From contig JAKCOZ010000002.1 in the NCBI GenBank assembly GCA_022605955.1, positions 71,714,783 to 71,778,782 on the forward strand: DNA of 64,000 nt, written 5' to 3'. Each line of letters starts with the position of its first letter. Position 1 is the first letter of the stretch. This DNA is from Rallus limicola (Eukaryota > Chordata > Aves > Gruiformes > Rallidae). Of this stretch, positions 1 to 11,322 are shown one piece after another. Made by a program: the position numbers and the translations under genes. The notes beneath the pieces were generated by a model. The model was given only the letters and a program-made list of their open reading frames with translations, ran no database searches and was not told the origin of the DNA.

Positions 1-629
1 CATAATGGAAAAGGTGGAACTACCTGAAGGAGTCAGTGACTCCATGGGAAACTTGCTGGAGCAGGTTTGCTGGGGGGAATTGTGACCCTGTGGTGGACCT
101 ATATTGGAGCATTATGTTCCTGAAGGACTGCAGCCTGTGGGAAGGACTCACATTGGAGAAATCCATGAAGGACTGTCTCCTGTAGGAGGGACCCCATGCT
201 GGAGCAGGGGCAGAGTGTGAGCAGTCCCTACCCTGAGGGGAAAGGAGCAGCAATGACATCATGTGATGAAGTGACTGCAACCCCCATTCCCCATCTACCA
301 CTGTGCTGCTGGGGAAATATATAGAGAAATTGGGAATTAAGCCTGGGAAGTAGTGAGAGGTGGGGGGAGATCTTTTAAAACCTGGTATTATTTGTCATTA
401 TCTGACTCTGATTTGATAAGTAATACATTAATTTCCTCAAGTTGAGTCTGTTTTGCCCATGATGGCAACTGGTGAGTGATCTCTCCCTGTCCTTATCCCA
501 TCTCGTTAGCTTTTCATTATATTTTCTCTTCCTTGAGGAGGAGAGATTGTATTTTCTCTCAAATGAGGAAAGAAGTGACAGATCAGCTTTGGTGGACACT
601 TGGTCTCCAGCCAGGGTCAACCCACCACA
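1..629 (+). mobile_element. Endogenous retrovirus LTR, type A, cut by window edge
   Basis: The right-hand part of an LTR that starts outside the window. It shares blocks with the copies at 12182-13266 (opposite strand) and 32545-33217 (same strand). Shared parts are repeated phrases around GGAGGGACCCCATGCTGGAG (193-212), a block reading GTGAGTGATCTCTCCCTGTCC (472-491), and the terminus GGTCAACCCACCACA (615-629). LTRs end in CA, which sets the right boundary at 629. Orientation is taken from the AATAAA-like region followed by T/G-rich sequence in the better copy at 32545. A TATA-like AATATATAGA lies near 317-326. No internal retroviral sequence follows, so this is a solo LTR or the remnant of one. 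Substitutions against the other copies are numerous, so it is old. The Repbase family name was not determined. Confidence 0.8.
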
Positions 630-3326
630 CAAGTACATTAAAAGCTATGGGAGTAAAAATAAATAAAGGTAAAACCAATAGTGAGTCAGTATTAAAAGCT
701 TAGTTGTTCTCAAATATCTAATTCTTTTAATGCCGAACTATGTAGCAACTTCATCAATCACGTTGGAAGAGTGGGTGTGGAAAAAACAAAGCAAATGAAT
801 GAGGTCAAAGGTAAGGTAATGTGTAAACTCATTATTCTGAAAAAATGTACCACCAAGAGTAGAAAACAAAGAAAAAGAGAAAAAAAAAAAAAACAAACCA
901 AAATGAACTTAGTAGAACTTAGTAGAGTTATTCTACTTACACCAGTAGAATAGACAACAGGATGCCAATGTGTTTAATTTCAAGAAAAAAAAAATTACAG
1001 TTTATTTTTGCTGTCCTAGTATGGCACATGATTTTTAACTACTCAGGAAGTTCAGAGAGCTGATGGTACATGTATATGACAGAGGTGTTGACTGATAAGG
1101 AAAGATTAGAAAGGTAAATATGTGAATCTATGGTAGGTGATGATTAGGGAAGGTAAAGAACAAATATCATCTGAACCATAAAAAGTGCAAAAAGAAAAGA
1201 TTTTTTTACATTATAGCATAGGAATAATATTAAATGAAGTACAGAGAAATAATAAAATCTGACTTAACAGTTAAGATTCTTTTGTTCAAAAAAACTTGTG
1301 CTTGAACAGAATAAAGTCTTATCCCTTTGAAAACCCAAATCATGTTAATGATTATTACAGTCCAGAAGCAAAAACCTGGCTCCCCTGGAACCACTGGCAC
1401 AGAACCTATTGTCTTGACTGGAATCAAGCATTTACCCCAATTTTTAACTGACAGCGGGATGTTCTAGACGTATGTTTTAGTTTCTGTAGCTAGGACCTGT
1501 ACTGCAGACACTAGTAATTGCTGTGTCTGTAAAAGCTGCTAATAAAATTCTGGTTTTAGCCAAGATAAGCCTAGTGAAGTCAATGGGATGACTGAATGAC
1601 ATCCATGAAAATTATGCTAAGACTTAGTTGCTTCTTCTCTTGTGTGCGTTTCAGAAAACTCCATAGTGAGGCCAAATGGTGCCTTATAGCTGAGAAACCC
1701 ATAAACTCCCCAGAGTTCCTGGAACAGTAAGTTAACAGTCAACATTTTATGGGAGGCATCCAGCGTATGGATAACAGCATGGGGCTTCCAGCAACAGCTT
1801 CAAGCGAGACTCATTATTCTGGGTTAATGCTTGCTTGCTAACAAGTATACATGTCCCATGGAAGACATTTTCCTGCCCTGGAACATTATAGATCATTTAT
1901 GACTGTTGCAAGTGGGAAACAATGTTCACTACCTGGTTATTGTTCTCTTTCATATTTACACTTGGATCATTATTGATCATGTTGATGCAGGACACTGTGT
2001 CTAAAGAATGCTCCTTTCCTCCAGTATTCTGCTGTTTCATGATGAATATGAATCTAAAAGTCTCACTCTGTGTTTATGTGAACAGCATGGCAGAAGCAAG
2101 AAACTCACACCACAAGGCCAGTATTACCACAAATTACTGAAGGCACCATGCAGGCTCTGGTCTGAAGAAATCAGAGCAAGATTTTTATTTCAAGGCCAAA
2201 AGCTCTGTAATGCCAAGCAGCACTGTCAGTTTGCCATGACGCTCACAAGATGCTTGAAGTTAACCTAAAGCAGCCTCTCAGAATGAGTATACACTCCAGG
2301 CAACAAATTAATTTAGAGTAGTATGTTTTTGTAAGCAGTACCTGGATCTGTCTGCTTTTCAATTGATTTTATTCAAACTGGTTCAGAGTTACATCTGCTG
2401 CATTGCTGCAGAGACTTGTCTTAGACATAAAATTTGTTTTGTATTTTTCTGTGTCAGTAGAAACCTCGGTTATTCACTCGGTGAATAAAAGGCAAACAAA
2501 AGAGAACATGCGGCAGTTCGAAGAAAGGTGTCTTCCTACCCTCTGCAACAGCCCAATTCTGTGAGATGCTAACAACCCATAAACCACGATGTGTGATTGC
2601 CTGCAGGAATGGAGCAGGTATCTTGTGCTACAGTCATCTCAAGGCCAGGTAATATTTAATTCATTCAATACTATTGCGTTCCTCTTAGAGCCTGTTATGA
2701 GAAACGAGAAGCTGCTTTGTAAAATAGAGCAGAGATATACTTGCAGAACACATTTATTTTTTAGCACTGCAAGATTCCTTTTTATACTCTGAACTGTAAA
2801 AGAGTATGTTCACTACTCTATCTCCTTGACTGTTGAAACAGCTATTTTTTGAGTAGTGGGGATGGCAGACAGTGCACAGAAATACAAGACCCTGACTTCT
2901 GCAAAGAGCAAAGCTAAGCAATACCTACTCAAGGCTGAATGGTAGTTGTGCTCCTTTGCGTTAGTATTGTTGCAGTGGGGTGAAAAATTATTTGATTTGG
3001 GGGCTGTAATTGGAAGTATATTAACCAGGCTGAGCTAGATAAAGGAACTTCATGATGCTGCTTTTGGATGTATCAAACCAGGCTTTGATAATGCACAAAA
3101 AAGAAAAAAAAGGGTCAAATATCTTTTCTACTTTCAAAAAAGAAGGGACTAAATCGAAACAATGACAATCTAGTTTAAATCCATAAAAGAAAAGGTGTAA
3201 CTGGTTAATCAGCTGTTGAAAATGAATCACCAAAGTTATACGCACTCAGAAATTCAGGCCAAGATCTTAGATCTTTCTTGTTTGTTTCATATTAGCCACT
3301 AATTAAACACTTTGTTGTTATTTGTG
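630..3326. other. Unique AT-rich non-coding sequence
   Basis: No gene or clear transposon was recognised. The stretch holds a 14-base A run (880-893), and a perfect 8-bp inverted repeat TTATTCAC/GTGAATAA with a 3-base loop (2470-2488) that overlaps an AATAAA. Open frames here are all under 90 codons, have no recognisable motif, and look like chance. Confidence 0.6.
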
Positions 3327-3875
3327 TGTCGTGGTTTCACCCCAGCTGTGGGCCGAGATCTACACAGCTGCCTGCTCCTTAAAGTAAAAGAGCAGGGGAA
3401 GAGGAAAAGGGGGGAAGAAACAAGGGAAGGGAAAAGGAAGGGTCAAATAACTCCAAAACCAAGAAGGATTGGGTTGGGATAAGTTTACTAAGATAACAGA
3501 AAGATAAAATATAACAATGCTAACAGGACTTTAGGGCAAAAGAATATGAAACTATTGATACACAATGCAGTTTCTCACTGAACCACACAACTCAGGCCGC
3601 ACCACCCAGAGCCGTCCCAGAACCTGACCGTCCCCCAAGAACCGACCTGTCCCGGAACCGTCCCTCTTCTTCCTCCCATCAGCCCCCCGTTATCCTGGGC
3701 AGGACATAATTGTCATGGAATACTCTCTTCGGTCCATCTGGGTCACCTGTCCTGGCTTCGCTGCAACTAAAAACATCAGGGTGTTATCAGCACTGCTTTC
3801 ATTTTAACTCCCAAACACAGCATTCCATCCACCGCTACAAATGAAGTTAACTCTATCCTGACTGAAACCAGGACA
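3327..3875 (-). mobile_element. Solo endogenous retrovirus LTR, type B, complete
   Basis: A 549-bp element with matching inverted ends: TGTCGTGGTTTCACCCC at 3327 and TGAAACCAGGACA ending at 3875. Read on the minus strand it starts TGTCCTGGTTTCA and ends GTGAAACCACGACA, an arrangement typical of a large group of avian ERV LTRs. The interior is GC-richer than its surroundings, with a purine-rich tract at 3385-3445 (C/T-rich when read in the LTR sense). The flanks TTGTG (3322-3326) and TTATG (3876-3880) differ at one base and could be a decayed 5-bp target duplication, as ERVL-type elements make. No gag, pol or env is present, so this is a solo LTR left by recombination. Exact family not determined. 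Confidence 0.82.
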
Positions 3876-4415
3876 TTATGCAATAGTATTGCCTGTGGTA
3901 TTCCGTTCTTTCATACCTGATTACACTGGTTATTCACCACAACAGTTCAACCTATGGAGTAAAACTCACAGTTTCTTTAAGTCTTCTCATCCCACAGCAT
4001 AAATTGAAGACAAACAAGCAGAACCTGACTCCTTTTGATTCTCATAGCTTTTTATGTTTGGCAAAGATAACAAACACTAAATAGTGTGATCTCACATCAT
4101 GCAAAAACCTAGCAGTTTTTGAGATCATTTGCCTTTAAGGAAAACAAACAAAAAAACCCAATTACAACTGACTTCACTGAGTTTAAGTATTTTAGAAGTT
4201 AGAATTACTTTATATTTTACAGGTCAGACTAGGAATATGAAAACTGTCTAGTCTCTGTCTTTACTAGGCCATTTTTGTTTTACTTTGGACAGGTTGCTTG
4301 AAATCTATGTGCTTTAATTCCTAATACCTAAAGCAAGGATAAGTGTTTCCTTTCTTTCACCCTTTCAGTGCTTTACTTATTTAGAGCACAGTAATCTGGG
4401 GATGAGGAATGTCAC

Positions 4416-4753
4416 TTGCTATTTACAGAGTGCTTCACTAATGGAGCATTAATCACTTTTAAATATTTTTATGTTTTGCTTGCTAGTTCTCCAAATGCCA
4501 GGCTGCTATCCACAGAAACCTTGCCATTGGTTGGGGCTGCAAAGTGCAGATGGCTTTCTGCAAACTCGCTCCTACAAACACCCTCTGCCTTTGTGTGGGA
4601 CAACTTCAAAGCCAGCCAGAGCTCCCCTTACAAACGACTTTTTGTTCTCTCGGTGTTGCAATCACCACAAGGGCAAATGGAATTCATGGAGGTACCCAAG
4701 GCACGGAAATACCTTTTGAAGAGTGCTTAAAACAAAACACTGGGGACATCTGA
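4416..4753 (+). other. GC-richer block open in three overlapping frames; unidentified
   Basis: All three plus-strand frames stay open over much of this block: 104 codons from 4416, 82 codons from 4471 and 69 codons from 4544. The block stands out from AT-rich flanks that are full of stops. A pyrimidine-rich stretch ending in TAG lies near 4475-4487 and could be a splice acceptor, but no clear donor follows. No protein family was recognised in any frame. Simultaneous openness of three frames is better explained by low stop density in GC-richer DNA than by overlapping genes. It could be a conserved non-coding element, a non-coding RNA exon or an eroded repeat. Confidence 0.25.
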
Positions 4754-4971
4754 GCCTTATCCGGGGACAACTCAGTATGGAAGGGTAGCTATTTTAGCAC
4801 TGAATCTGCCGTGGGAACAATTCCATGCCTCAGTACAAACAGTGCCATAGGATCTTCCAGATATTAACAGTTTGGGTTTTTAAACCCAAGCCTCTGTCTA
4901 AAGCTGTAGAAAATCTCCATGTTTGCTCTGTTCTGTTCTTAAAAAAAACCCAACAAAAATACCACACAACA

Positions 4972-4983
4972 CCCCCCCCCCCC
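4972..4983. repeat. Homopolymer C tract
   Basis: Twelve consecutive C residues, preceded by an A/C-rich low-complexity stretch from about 4941. Such tracts are unstable and prone to assembly length errors. Confidence 0.9.
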
Positions 4984-7299
4984 TCCATATTTTATGTAAA
5001 AATGGCTTCTGTAGTCAAAGATCTGATGCCTCAAATAATGAAAAAATATTTTTACAAAGCATGGAAAGTATATGTTTTGAAATAATTAGCAACTTCTTTG
5101 AACAAAATTAGATGTCATCAGATGAATTTCATTCAGCTTATTTAAATATTCACGATGGCATAAAATACTCTGTTTCTGACTGAAAATATATTCCCCTTTC
5201 CTGTTAGCATTTTTGGATGCATAATTGAAGGTGGAATACCCATGTCTGGATTTTAACCAGAGGATCACAATGACCAACCTATTGAAGTACTTAATAGGAA
5301 ACGTTTATGTATCTTAGAAAAAACCCCAAACCCACAGATTTCAATATTTTTGCTAAGTACACATCTTATTTTTGGAGGCTTTATTAGCCCTGCAGATCAT
5401 TCCTGCTCTTGGATAGCTGAGTGGGTTTTCAAAACATCCCTCAAGGTGAGCCACAGAATGACAATACCGCTGATTCACAGGGGAAACAGAGTTGATTTAC
5501 CAGTATAACCCTAGTTTTAACACCAGGATATGTCTTGTTTATAGATAGGTTTTCAGCAAACGTGAAGCAGTGTGTGAATCTGTCATCCGTTTAAATGTTT
5601 CACAAAACCAAAATGGTCAAAAGCACCTATCATTCTTTATTTTTTTAAAAGTTTTTAAATTGAAACAAAGCTAAATGCCTTTTGATTGCAACCTGCTCAT
5701 TAGTACATATTGGTAAAGAAAAAAATGTTAAAACTACCAGTGGAAAAATAGCCGTAGGTTTTGCCTGCAGTATTTTTAATTTTGACTATTGAGTGTTGAG
5801 AACCTGGCACGGAACCAAAAAGTAAGTTCTTAAAATACATATTTTTAATGGTACGTTGCCAATGAAATAGTGTAACACTCTAACCCTGGTGTCTTAAAAT
5901 TGAACGTAACATGCAAATGTTAAGGTTTTCTGGCTCTTGATGTCTAAAAGTTCCTTGGGTAATTTGTGTCATTTTTATTAGCTCTCAGTATAAGGTTATA
6001 TTTGGCTGCCCAGCAGTGTCACAAGTGAGAGGCTGGAGAACTGTGGCACCAACTTTTCCTTTTCTTATATCCTGGCCCCTTTATAACAGCTTGGGCTTAG
6101 AGCCAGAAGGAAAACTGAGTCTTTTTACAGGGAATCAGTGACTGTTCTTCCATGAGAGCAATTCTGAGGAGTAAAATGTCATACTATGTTATGCAGATAG
6201 GTCTGTCAAGACACTAAAATTACATCTGTGGTGTAACTGCTATATTTTAATTTAACTGTTTACTTAGGCAGAATATCACTAACTAATGTTTCTCATCAAC
6301 ACATTATTAAGCATTGTACAAAAATTATCTATAAATCCTTATAATACCCCTTTGAAGGCAGTTAACTTTAAACATGGAGCACTGACTCACTGTGCAAAGT
6401 CCAGTTGCCTAAATGTCCTGCTTGATATGGTAAATTTTAATCCTTTCATTTGAATTTCTCTAAGCATTAGGGAAATGCATTTCATTAATGCAAGTTGTTC
6501 ACTCAAGAATTAGGCCACTTGGAGTGAAAGTTTTGTATAGGCTACTTCTCTGTATAGACAGTAAGTCTCCTTCTGTCTATGTTTTTCCATTTTTAGATTG
6601 GATTATACTGTTTTAGAGATGTTCTTTGCATTCTTTGATGGTGCAATATTCAAACAGTTAAAGGAATTCTATTAATTCCAACAGCTTGTTTAAGCGCCCC
6701 TCAAAAATTGTATTTCTGTGCAATGAAAAAGTAATATTTGCTTTTGCTACAAAATGAATTTGTGTTGGCTTAAAATTTGAACTTTTCAGTTCACTCACTA
6801 TGAACTTATCTGGTTTGTCTTAACATTTTTTTCTTTTTCTATTTTCCCTCCCTTGGGCTAGCTCTTGGAGAAATTCACCTGATAATAGGGTAAAGGAATT
6901 AAAATCAACATTACCCTAAGTTATCCACTGTAATGGTTTTAAATTCTTAATTAATGTATGGTTGCTTGAAAGGGGTATGTATCCAAATGGAAGGGTGAAT
7001 ATGTGAGAATTTTAGGTAACTTTAGAAAAGCCAAAGGGAAGCTGAGTTAGAAAAGACAAAATGGAAAGCTCATATAGCAGTCTGGTCTCTCCTGAAAATT
7101 TTAATCTAACACTGAAGGATACTGCATATGGATGTTGTGTTAAGTGTTTTTATAGCTGGGGATTGTTTCTAGTCTGTATTTGTAATGTCTGTTGAGTGTT
7201 GAGTCTCAATTCAGGGAAGTTAATTTAAGTTATTGTCAATTAACATATAATTTTAATTACTGTTTCATGTATTGGGGGAAACAGTGAAGGCAAACAACT

Positions 7300-7815
7300 A
7301 AAACCCCCACATTTAAGGAAACACCTTTCATCCCCTCTTCCATGTCTCAGCTTTAATTGTTCACCATGTGTCACTCTCCATCCCTCCCAATTCCCTTAGT
7401 GAAGTGATGGGCAGCGTAGGACATTAGTGTCAGAGTGTAATGGTTCATTTCTTCCATTCCTTGCTGCTTACACAATTTTCTCCATTGATCCTTGCTTCTT
7501 ATGGCTCTCCTGCTCTGGTGTGGGTCCTCCAAGGGCTGCAGTCCCTGAGAAGCAATGCAGTATTTTTTTCCTTGACTGTGTCTCCAGCTGTTTCCCCACA
7601 ACATCCCTGTCCACGTGTCTCCTTTGTGCCTCACTATGTGTGCCTGCTGCAATTTCTGAAAAAAGTTTGGGAAAAGGTACCATGTGCTACTCTGGGTGGT
7701 GACAATTTTGGTATGCAATGGGGGACTTGGCACAGTAGAGGACACAGCCTCTTTCCACAGAAGACACCCAGCAGCCTATTGTTGCCCAAACCTTGCCAGT
7801 TATGCCTAATGCATT
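7300..7815 (-). mobile_element. Old LTR-like segment, probably related to type A
   Basis: GC-richer than its flanks. It carries phrases close to the internal units of the type-A LTR, for example CTGCTCTGGTGTGGGTCCTC (7510-7529), then a string like 'caagggctgcagtcc', and near its right end 'cccaaaccttgcca', which resembles the right end of the 12182-13266 element. By analogy the sense strand is minus. Low stop density leaves open frames of 124 codons (minus, 7371-7745) and 156 codons (plus, 7440-7910). Neither resembles a known protein, and both are taken as by-products of composition. Boundaries are approximate, and a different repeat family is possible. Confidence 0.5.
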
Positions 7816-7927
7816 TTACCCCTTGCTTCTGCAAAACATTGTGTGAATGTATATACATTATAAAGTCTAGTTTTAACACCATTACAACATTAACATGCAC
7901 ACTTTACTAACTGCCCTTCCATCTGGA

Positions 7928-8207
7928 TAATAGGGTCAAGGGGGAATGGTTTAAAATTGGAAGGGAGTAGATTTACTTTGAATATTAGGAAGAAATTCTT
8001 CACTATGAGGGTAGTGAAGCACTGGAGTAGGTTGCCCAGGAAAACGGTGAACACCCCCTCCCTGAAAGTGTTCAAGACCAGGTTGGATAGGGCCTTGAGC
8101 AGCCAGTTCTAGTGGAGGGTGTCCCAGCCCATGGCAGGGGAGTGGAACTGGATGATCTTTAAGGTCCCTGCCAGCCCTAACCATTCCATGATTCTATGAT
8201 TCTGTGA
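7928..8207 (+). mobile_element. CR1 LINE, 3' end (5'-truncated)
   Basis: The sequence follows the CR1 3' region: GATATTAGG-like and AAGAAATTCTTCAC phrases (7978-8002), GGTTGCCCAGG (8030-8040), and GGATGATCTTTAAGGTCCCT (8150-8169). It closes with the octamer-type tail ATTCTATGATTCTGTG (8190-8205). CR1 inserts by target-primed reverse transcription, is usually 5'-truncated, and keeps its octamer tail in place of poly(A); this copy fits. No reading frame of the element remains. The flanks carry a diverged direct repeat (7821-7888 and 8290-8352), noted under findings. Confidence 0.93.
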
Positions 8208-8431
8208 CCATGTGTACATCCTGCAGACATGCTAACTTTCTTTTTTATAAAGAAAGATTGTGCTTTATGTATCTGTTATAAACTTCACTCCTTGCTCCTG
8301 CAAACCATAAAACTGGAAAGGTTGCAAGAGTCTGAACATCTATCCATTACAATCTCCGCTCCTTGTCTCTACAAAATAGATTGTTGGGTTTAAAATCATA
8401 AAAATCTGACCTCGACTTAGGAATGTCAAAC

Positions 8432-8676
8432 CTTTTTTTCTCTCCATGGAGTTATCATCTCCTTTGCTGGAGCAGCAGGATCAGGCCATTGCTTATCAAG
8501 TGTCTCCATCAGCAGGTCACAGGGCCTCCTTGCCTTGCACAGGGCCCCAATTTTCCCAAAGCAAGGTTCTCCTGAGGCATCAGCTAAAACCAGTGGCTTT
8601 GGTTTCCTAGCGCCTCCACAGCCCTTGGATGGAAATCTCCTCTGGCTGTAGGCAGTCTGCATTTCATTGATTTCAC
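8432..8676 (-). other. Candidate exon, unidentified
   Basis: On the minus strand a pyrimidine-rich stretch TTTTTCCTCCAG ends at 8677 and could be a splice acceptor. It is followed by 245 bases, GC-richer than their surroundings, open in one frame for about 81 codons. The frame ends at KKG-TTTGA, so this is either a donor AG|GTTTGA after 8432 or a terminal exon whose stop is the TGA at 8426-8428. The translation is hydrophilic with five cysteines and basic clusters; motifs seen include ARKPKPLVLADASGEP and ARRPCDLLMETLDKQW. No family was recognised and no AATAAA was seen shortly downstream on this strand. Other frames of the block are also fairly open, which weakens the coding case. Alternatives are an eroded repeat or a non-coding exon. 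Confidence 0.3.
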
Positions 8677-9542
8677 CTGGAGGAAAAAGAATCACTGCAT
8701 GATGTTTTGTGTACAAGATTAAATTGTATAGGTTTCATATCGTATTTGCTCTGAAAATACTGCATGATAGCATTATTTAAGGTCCATATGCATTTCTGCT
8801 TCCTATCACACACTGGGAAAAGAGGAAAGGGGAGGAATTAGTTAAAATTAGCTCAAAAATCATTTAAAAATCAACTTTCAGCTTCAAATCCCAGGCTTTA
8901 GTTAAAGAGAAGCATATTAATGATACATTACCACTTTTTAAGATTTTTAAACTGACATTAAAAGAGAGAGAGATAGTTATTAGTTTTATTTTATCAGTGT
9001 ATTCAAGTATAAAGCACATAAAGCATACAGTAGCATTCAGCCACTAAAACCACTGTCTGGTGTGCTGATGTCCTAATTGGAAGAAAAACCCATCTATAGG
9101 GTAGAAAAAAAGAATGTTTAGATGATAGAAAAAGAAAACACCCTCAACTTCAGGTGTGGATGATCTACCAACTACAAATCAAAGAAGACAAAGTCTTGGA
9201 AAAAAGTACTGTTTTGCAAAGTTGCCTTTGATCAGTGTATTGTGATATGCCTTTACAAAGCAGTAGTATCTAAGTGGGCAAGAAAGATAATTATTTTATT
9301 TAGTATCGTTTTGTATCCCACAGTTAACACCAGAGTACCTAGCCTGGTCATGAAAGAGAAAGTGGTTGACACCAGAAACTTCTGTTTTAATGTTTAACAG
9401 ATGCTTTCATGAAAACTGATTACTGAAAATGATGAGATGCTTGGAGAATGCTGACAAAAAAATCAGCGTCAATGCTTCCAGAGTAAGAAAAAGGTATCTT
9501 TGTCACCAAAAGGCCATATGCAATGTCATTAACTTTGCAGCT

Positions 9543-9782
9543 TCAGAAACCAGCTTGAAGATTACTTAGCAGTGTTAACTTGAAAGGCTGGAAAACCACC
9601 TCTTTGGTGAATGTGAGAAATGAGCCATCCCATGAGTTCCCCTCAGCTCTGCAGCTGAACCACACTGCAGATACTGGAGAGTACATGATCTCATTGAAAA
9701 TGGAGCTGCTGGCTGTGCTTGCTCCACCAGTATCCCGTGCTATGGCATTTTCTTCTACCCGAACTCCGAAATGACATCTCAT
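9543..9782 (-). other. Open frame of 79 codons, unidentified
   Basis: An ATG-started minus-strand frame of 79 codons, with a shorter frame of 64 codons on the opposite strand over the same bases (9580-9774). Both are in a patch that is GC-richer than its flanks. The minus-strand translation is not low-complexity, ending ...FTKEVVFQPFKLTLLSNLQAGF, but no domain could be assigned. No good splice acceptor or donor was found at its edges. It may be a decayed exon, a conserved non-coding element or chance. Confidence 0.2.
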
Positions 9783-11305
9783 CCTGACAGGATTTTGTTT
9801 TATACACAGTTCAGAAGTAAATTTATCTCCTTTTGAACTCCTGTCTTTGAAATATTATTTAGGAACTTACTTTTGACAAGGCGAATACCTTATTATGCTG
9901 GGATAAGAGAGGGTGTTCACATATGAAGAACAATTTCCACCCACTTTAATAAATTAAGAAAGACTCTTTTTTAATCCTCTTTATTTTTCCAGTTGATTTA
10001 TGCAAGCAAGTCTTAATTTTCCTAACCTGCTTCAAAGTCCTTACTCTTTATGCTACTCCCAGTCAATGACCATCATTGTAAATAGCTGATAAATTATAAT
10101 CAATGCAATTATATTAATAATGAAATAAGATTTGGAATGGCCAAAAGACCAAAAGTCAAACACAAAGCTAGTGGCAAGTCAGTAGGAAAGGAAATATTCC
10201 ACTCTCAATTAAAATATGTTCAAGGACCCAGAAATGAATCAGGATCATATATCAATGATATGAATAGGAAACACGTGATAAATAAGTAGCTTTTATTGTC
10301 TGAAGCTAAAAATAGGACATTGTGGCTAAATTTCAAGAGAATGGTCTCATTAAAAGACAAAAAATTCTACCTTTCACTTGGAAACTGCTATAGATACCTG
10401 AACTGATTTGGAGAAACTTTAAGTTGGAAAAGAACTGGGAAGCCACCTCTTGCCTCACTGACCTCCAGCTAATATCTCTGCTTGCTCTGCTGGAGTGCCA
10501 AACCCATACTGTGTATTTGACTGAGCTGTGATGATGGTAGCTAGTCTTGTATACCATATATGGTAACTGCATTATATCACGGGTTTTCAATGTAGTTGGC
10601 AGACATCCTTATATGCACCTCAAAATAAATGTAAAAGTTATCTCACCAAGGAAAGGAAATCTTCAGGTATTTAACAATTACTTTATGAAATATTTCTTTT
10701 TATTAAAACTAGAAAACAATCAATGATTTAAAATGGAAAAAAAATTATTTCACTATACGACTGTATATTATTATTGATGGAAATATATTCCCTAGATAGC
10801 ATTTGCATATTGATCATTTTATTACCAAAGCACTTCAATGATATCAAGAAATATTATGTTCTTCAGCAGTAAATATATTTTATTAATAAGTTATTGATGC
10901 AGAAAGAGAAAGAGGGATGTGAACATTGTCAGCTGATAAAAGAAAGATATCAACATTATCCAGTTCACCTCAATTCAGATAATTGAACTTATACTGCAGA
11001 GATACTGAATATCTGAACATCCACAACTTAATCTTAGGTTAATGGCTACAGATGTTCAGCACTACAGGAAATTAAAAGTATCTCAGGTTCATGCTCTAAT
11101 TCAGAGGCTTCTTATAATTACTCTTTTTCTGGGTGATTTACATTAGGTGAAAAATGTCATCCAAATTAGGGCACTGGTCTTATTTCATGTGTGCTGGATT
11201 AATGTAGAAACCCCTATAACGCGAAAAATAAATATGTTACCATTACATGTTCATGATAAAATCTGAATTACTTCATAATTCATAGGTTCCTTAAAAAGTT
11301 TCTTG

Positions 11306-11322
11306 AAAAAAAAAAAAAAAAA
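11306..11322. repeat. Homopolymer A tract (17 bases)
   Basis: Seventeen consecutive A residues. There is no recognisable transcript-derived sequence upstream and no target duplication, so it is treated as a simple repeat and not as the tail of a processed pseudogene. Confidence 0.9.

Larger units (their letters stand above)
3876..7299. other. Unique non-coding sequence
   Basis: Mostly AT-rich single-copy sequence. It contains a GC-richer block with several open frames (4416-4753, listed separately) and a 12-base C run (4972-4983). A moderately GC-rich patch at 6005-6130 has no recognisable identity. Nothing else supports a gene. Confidence 0.6.

Noticed and set aside
7371..7910. Open frames of 124 codons (minus) and 156 codons (plus), the longest outside the CR1 and type-A LTR regions
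   Set aside because: They overlap each other on opposite strands inside a GC-rich LTR-like segment. Neither shows a domain, so they are composition effects of a repeat.
9543..9782. Possible alpha-2-macroglobulin-like motif (FQPF followed by hydrophobic residues) in the minus-strand frame
   Set aside because: Only four residues match from memory. Neighbouring residues expected for that family are absent and no splice sites support an exon.
11306..11322. Poly(A) as the tail of a processed pseudogene
   Set aside because: No transcript-like sequence upstream and no target duplication. CR1, the active LINE here, does not normally mobilise poly(A) mRNAs.
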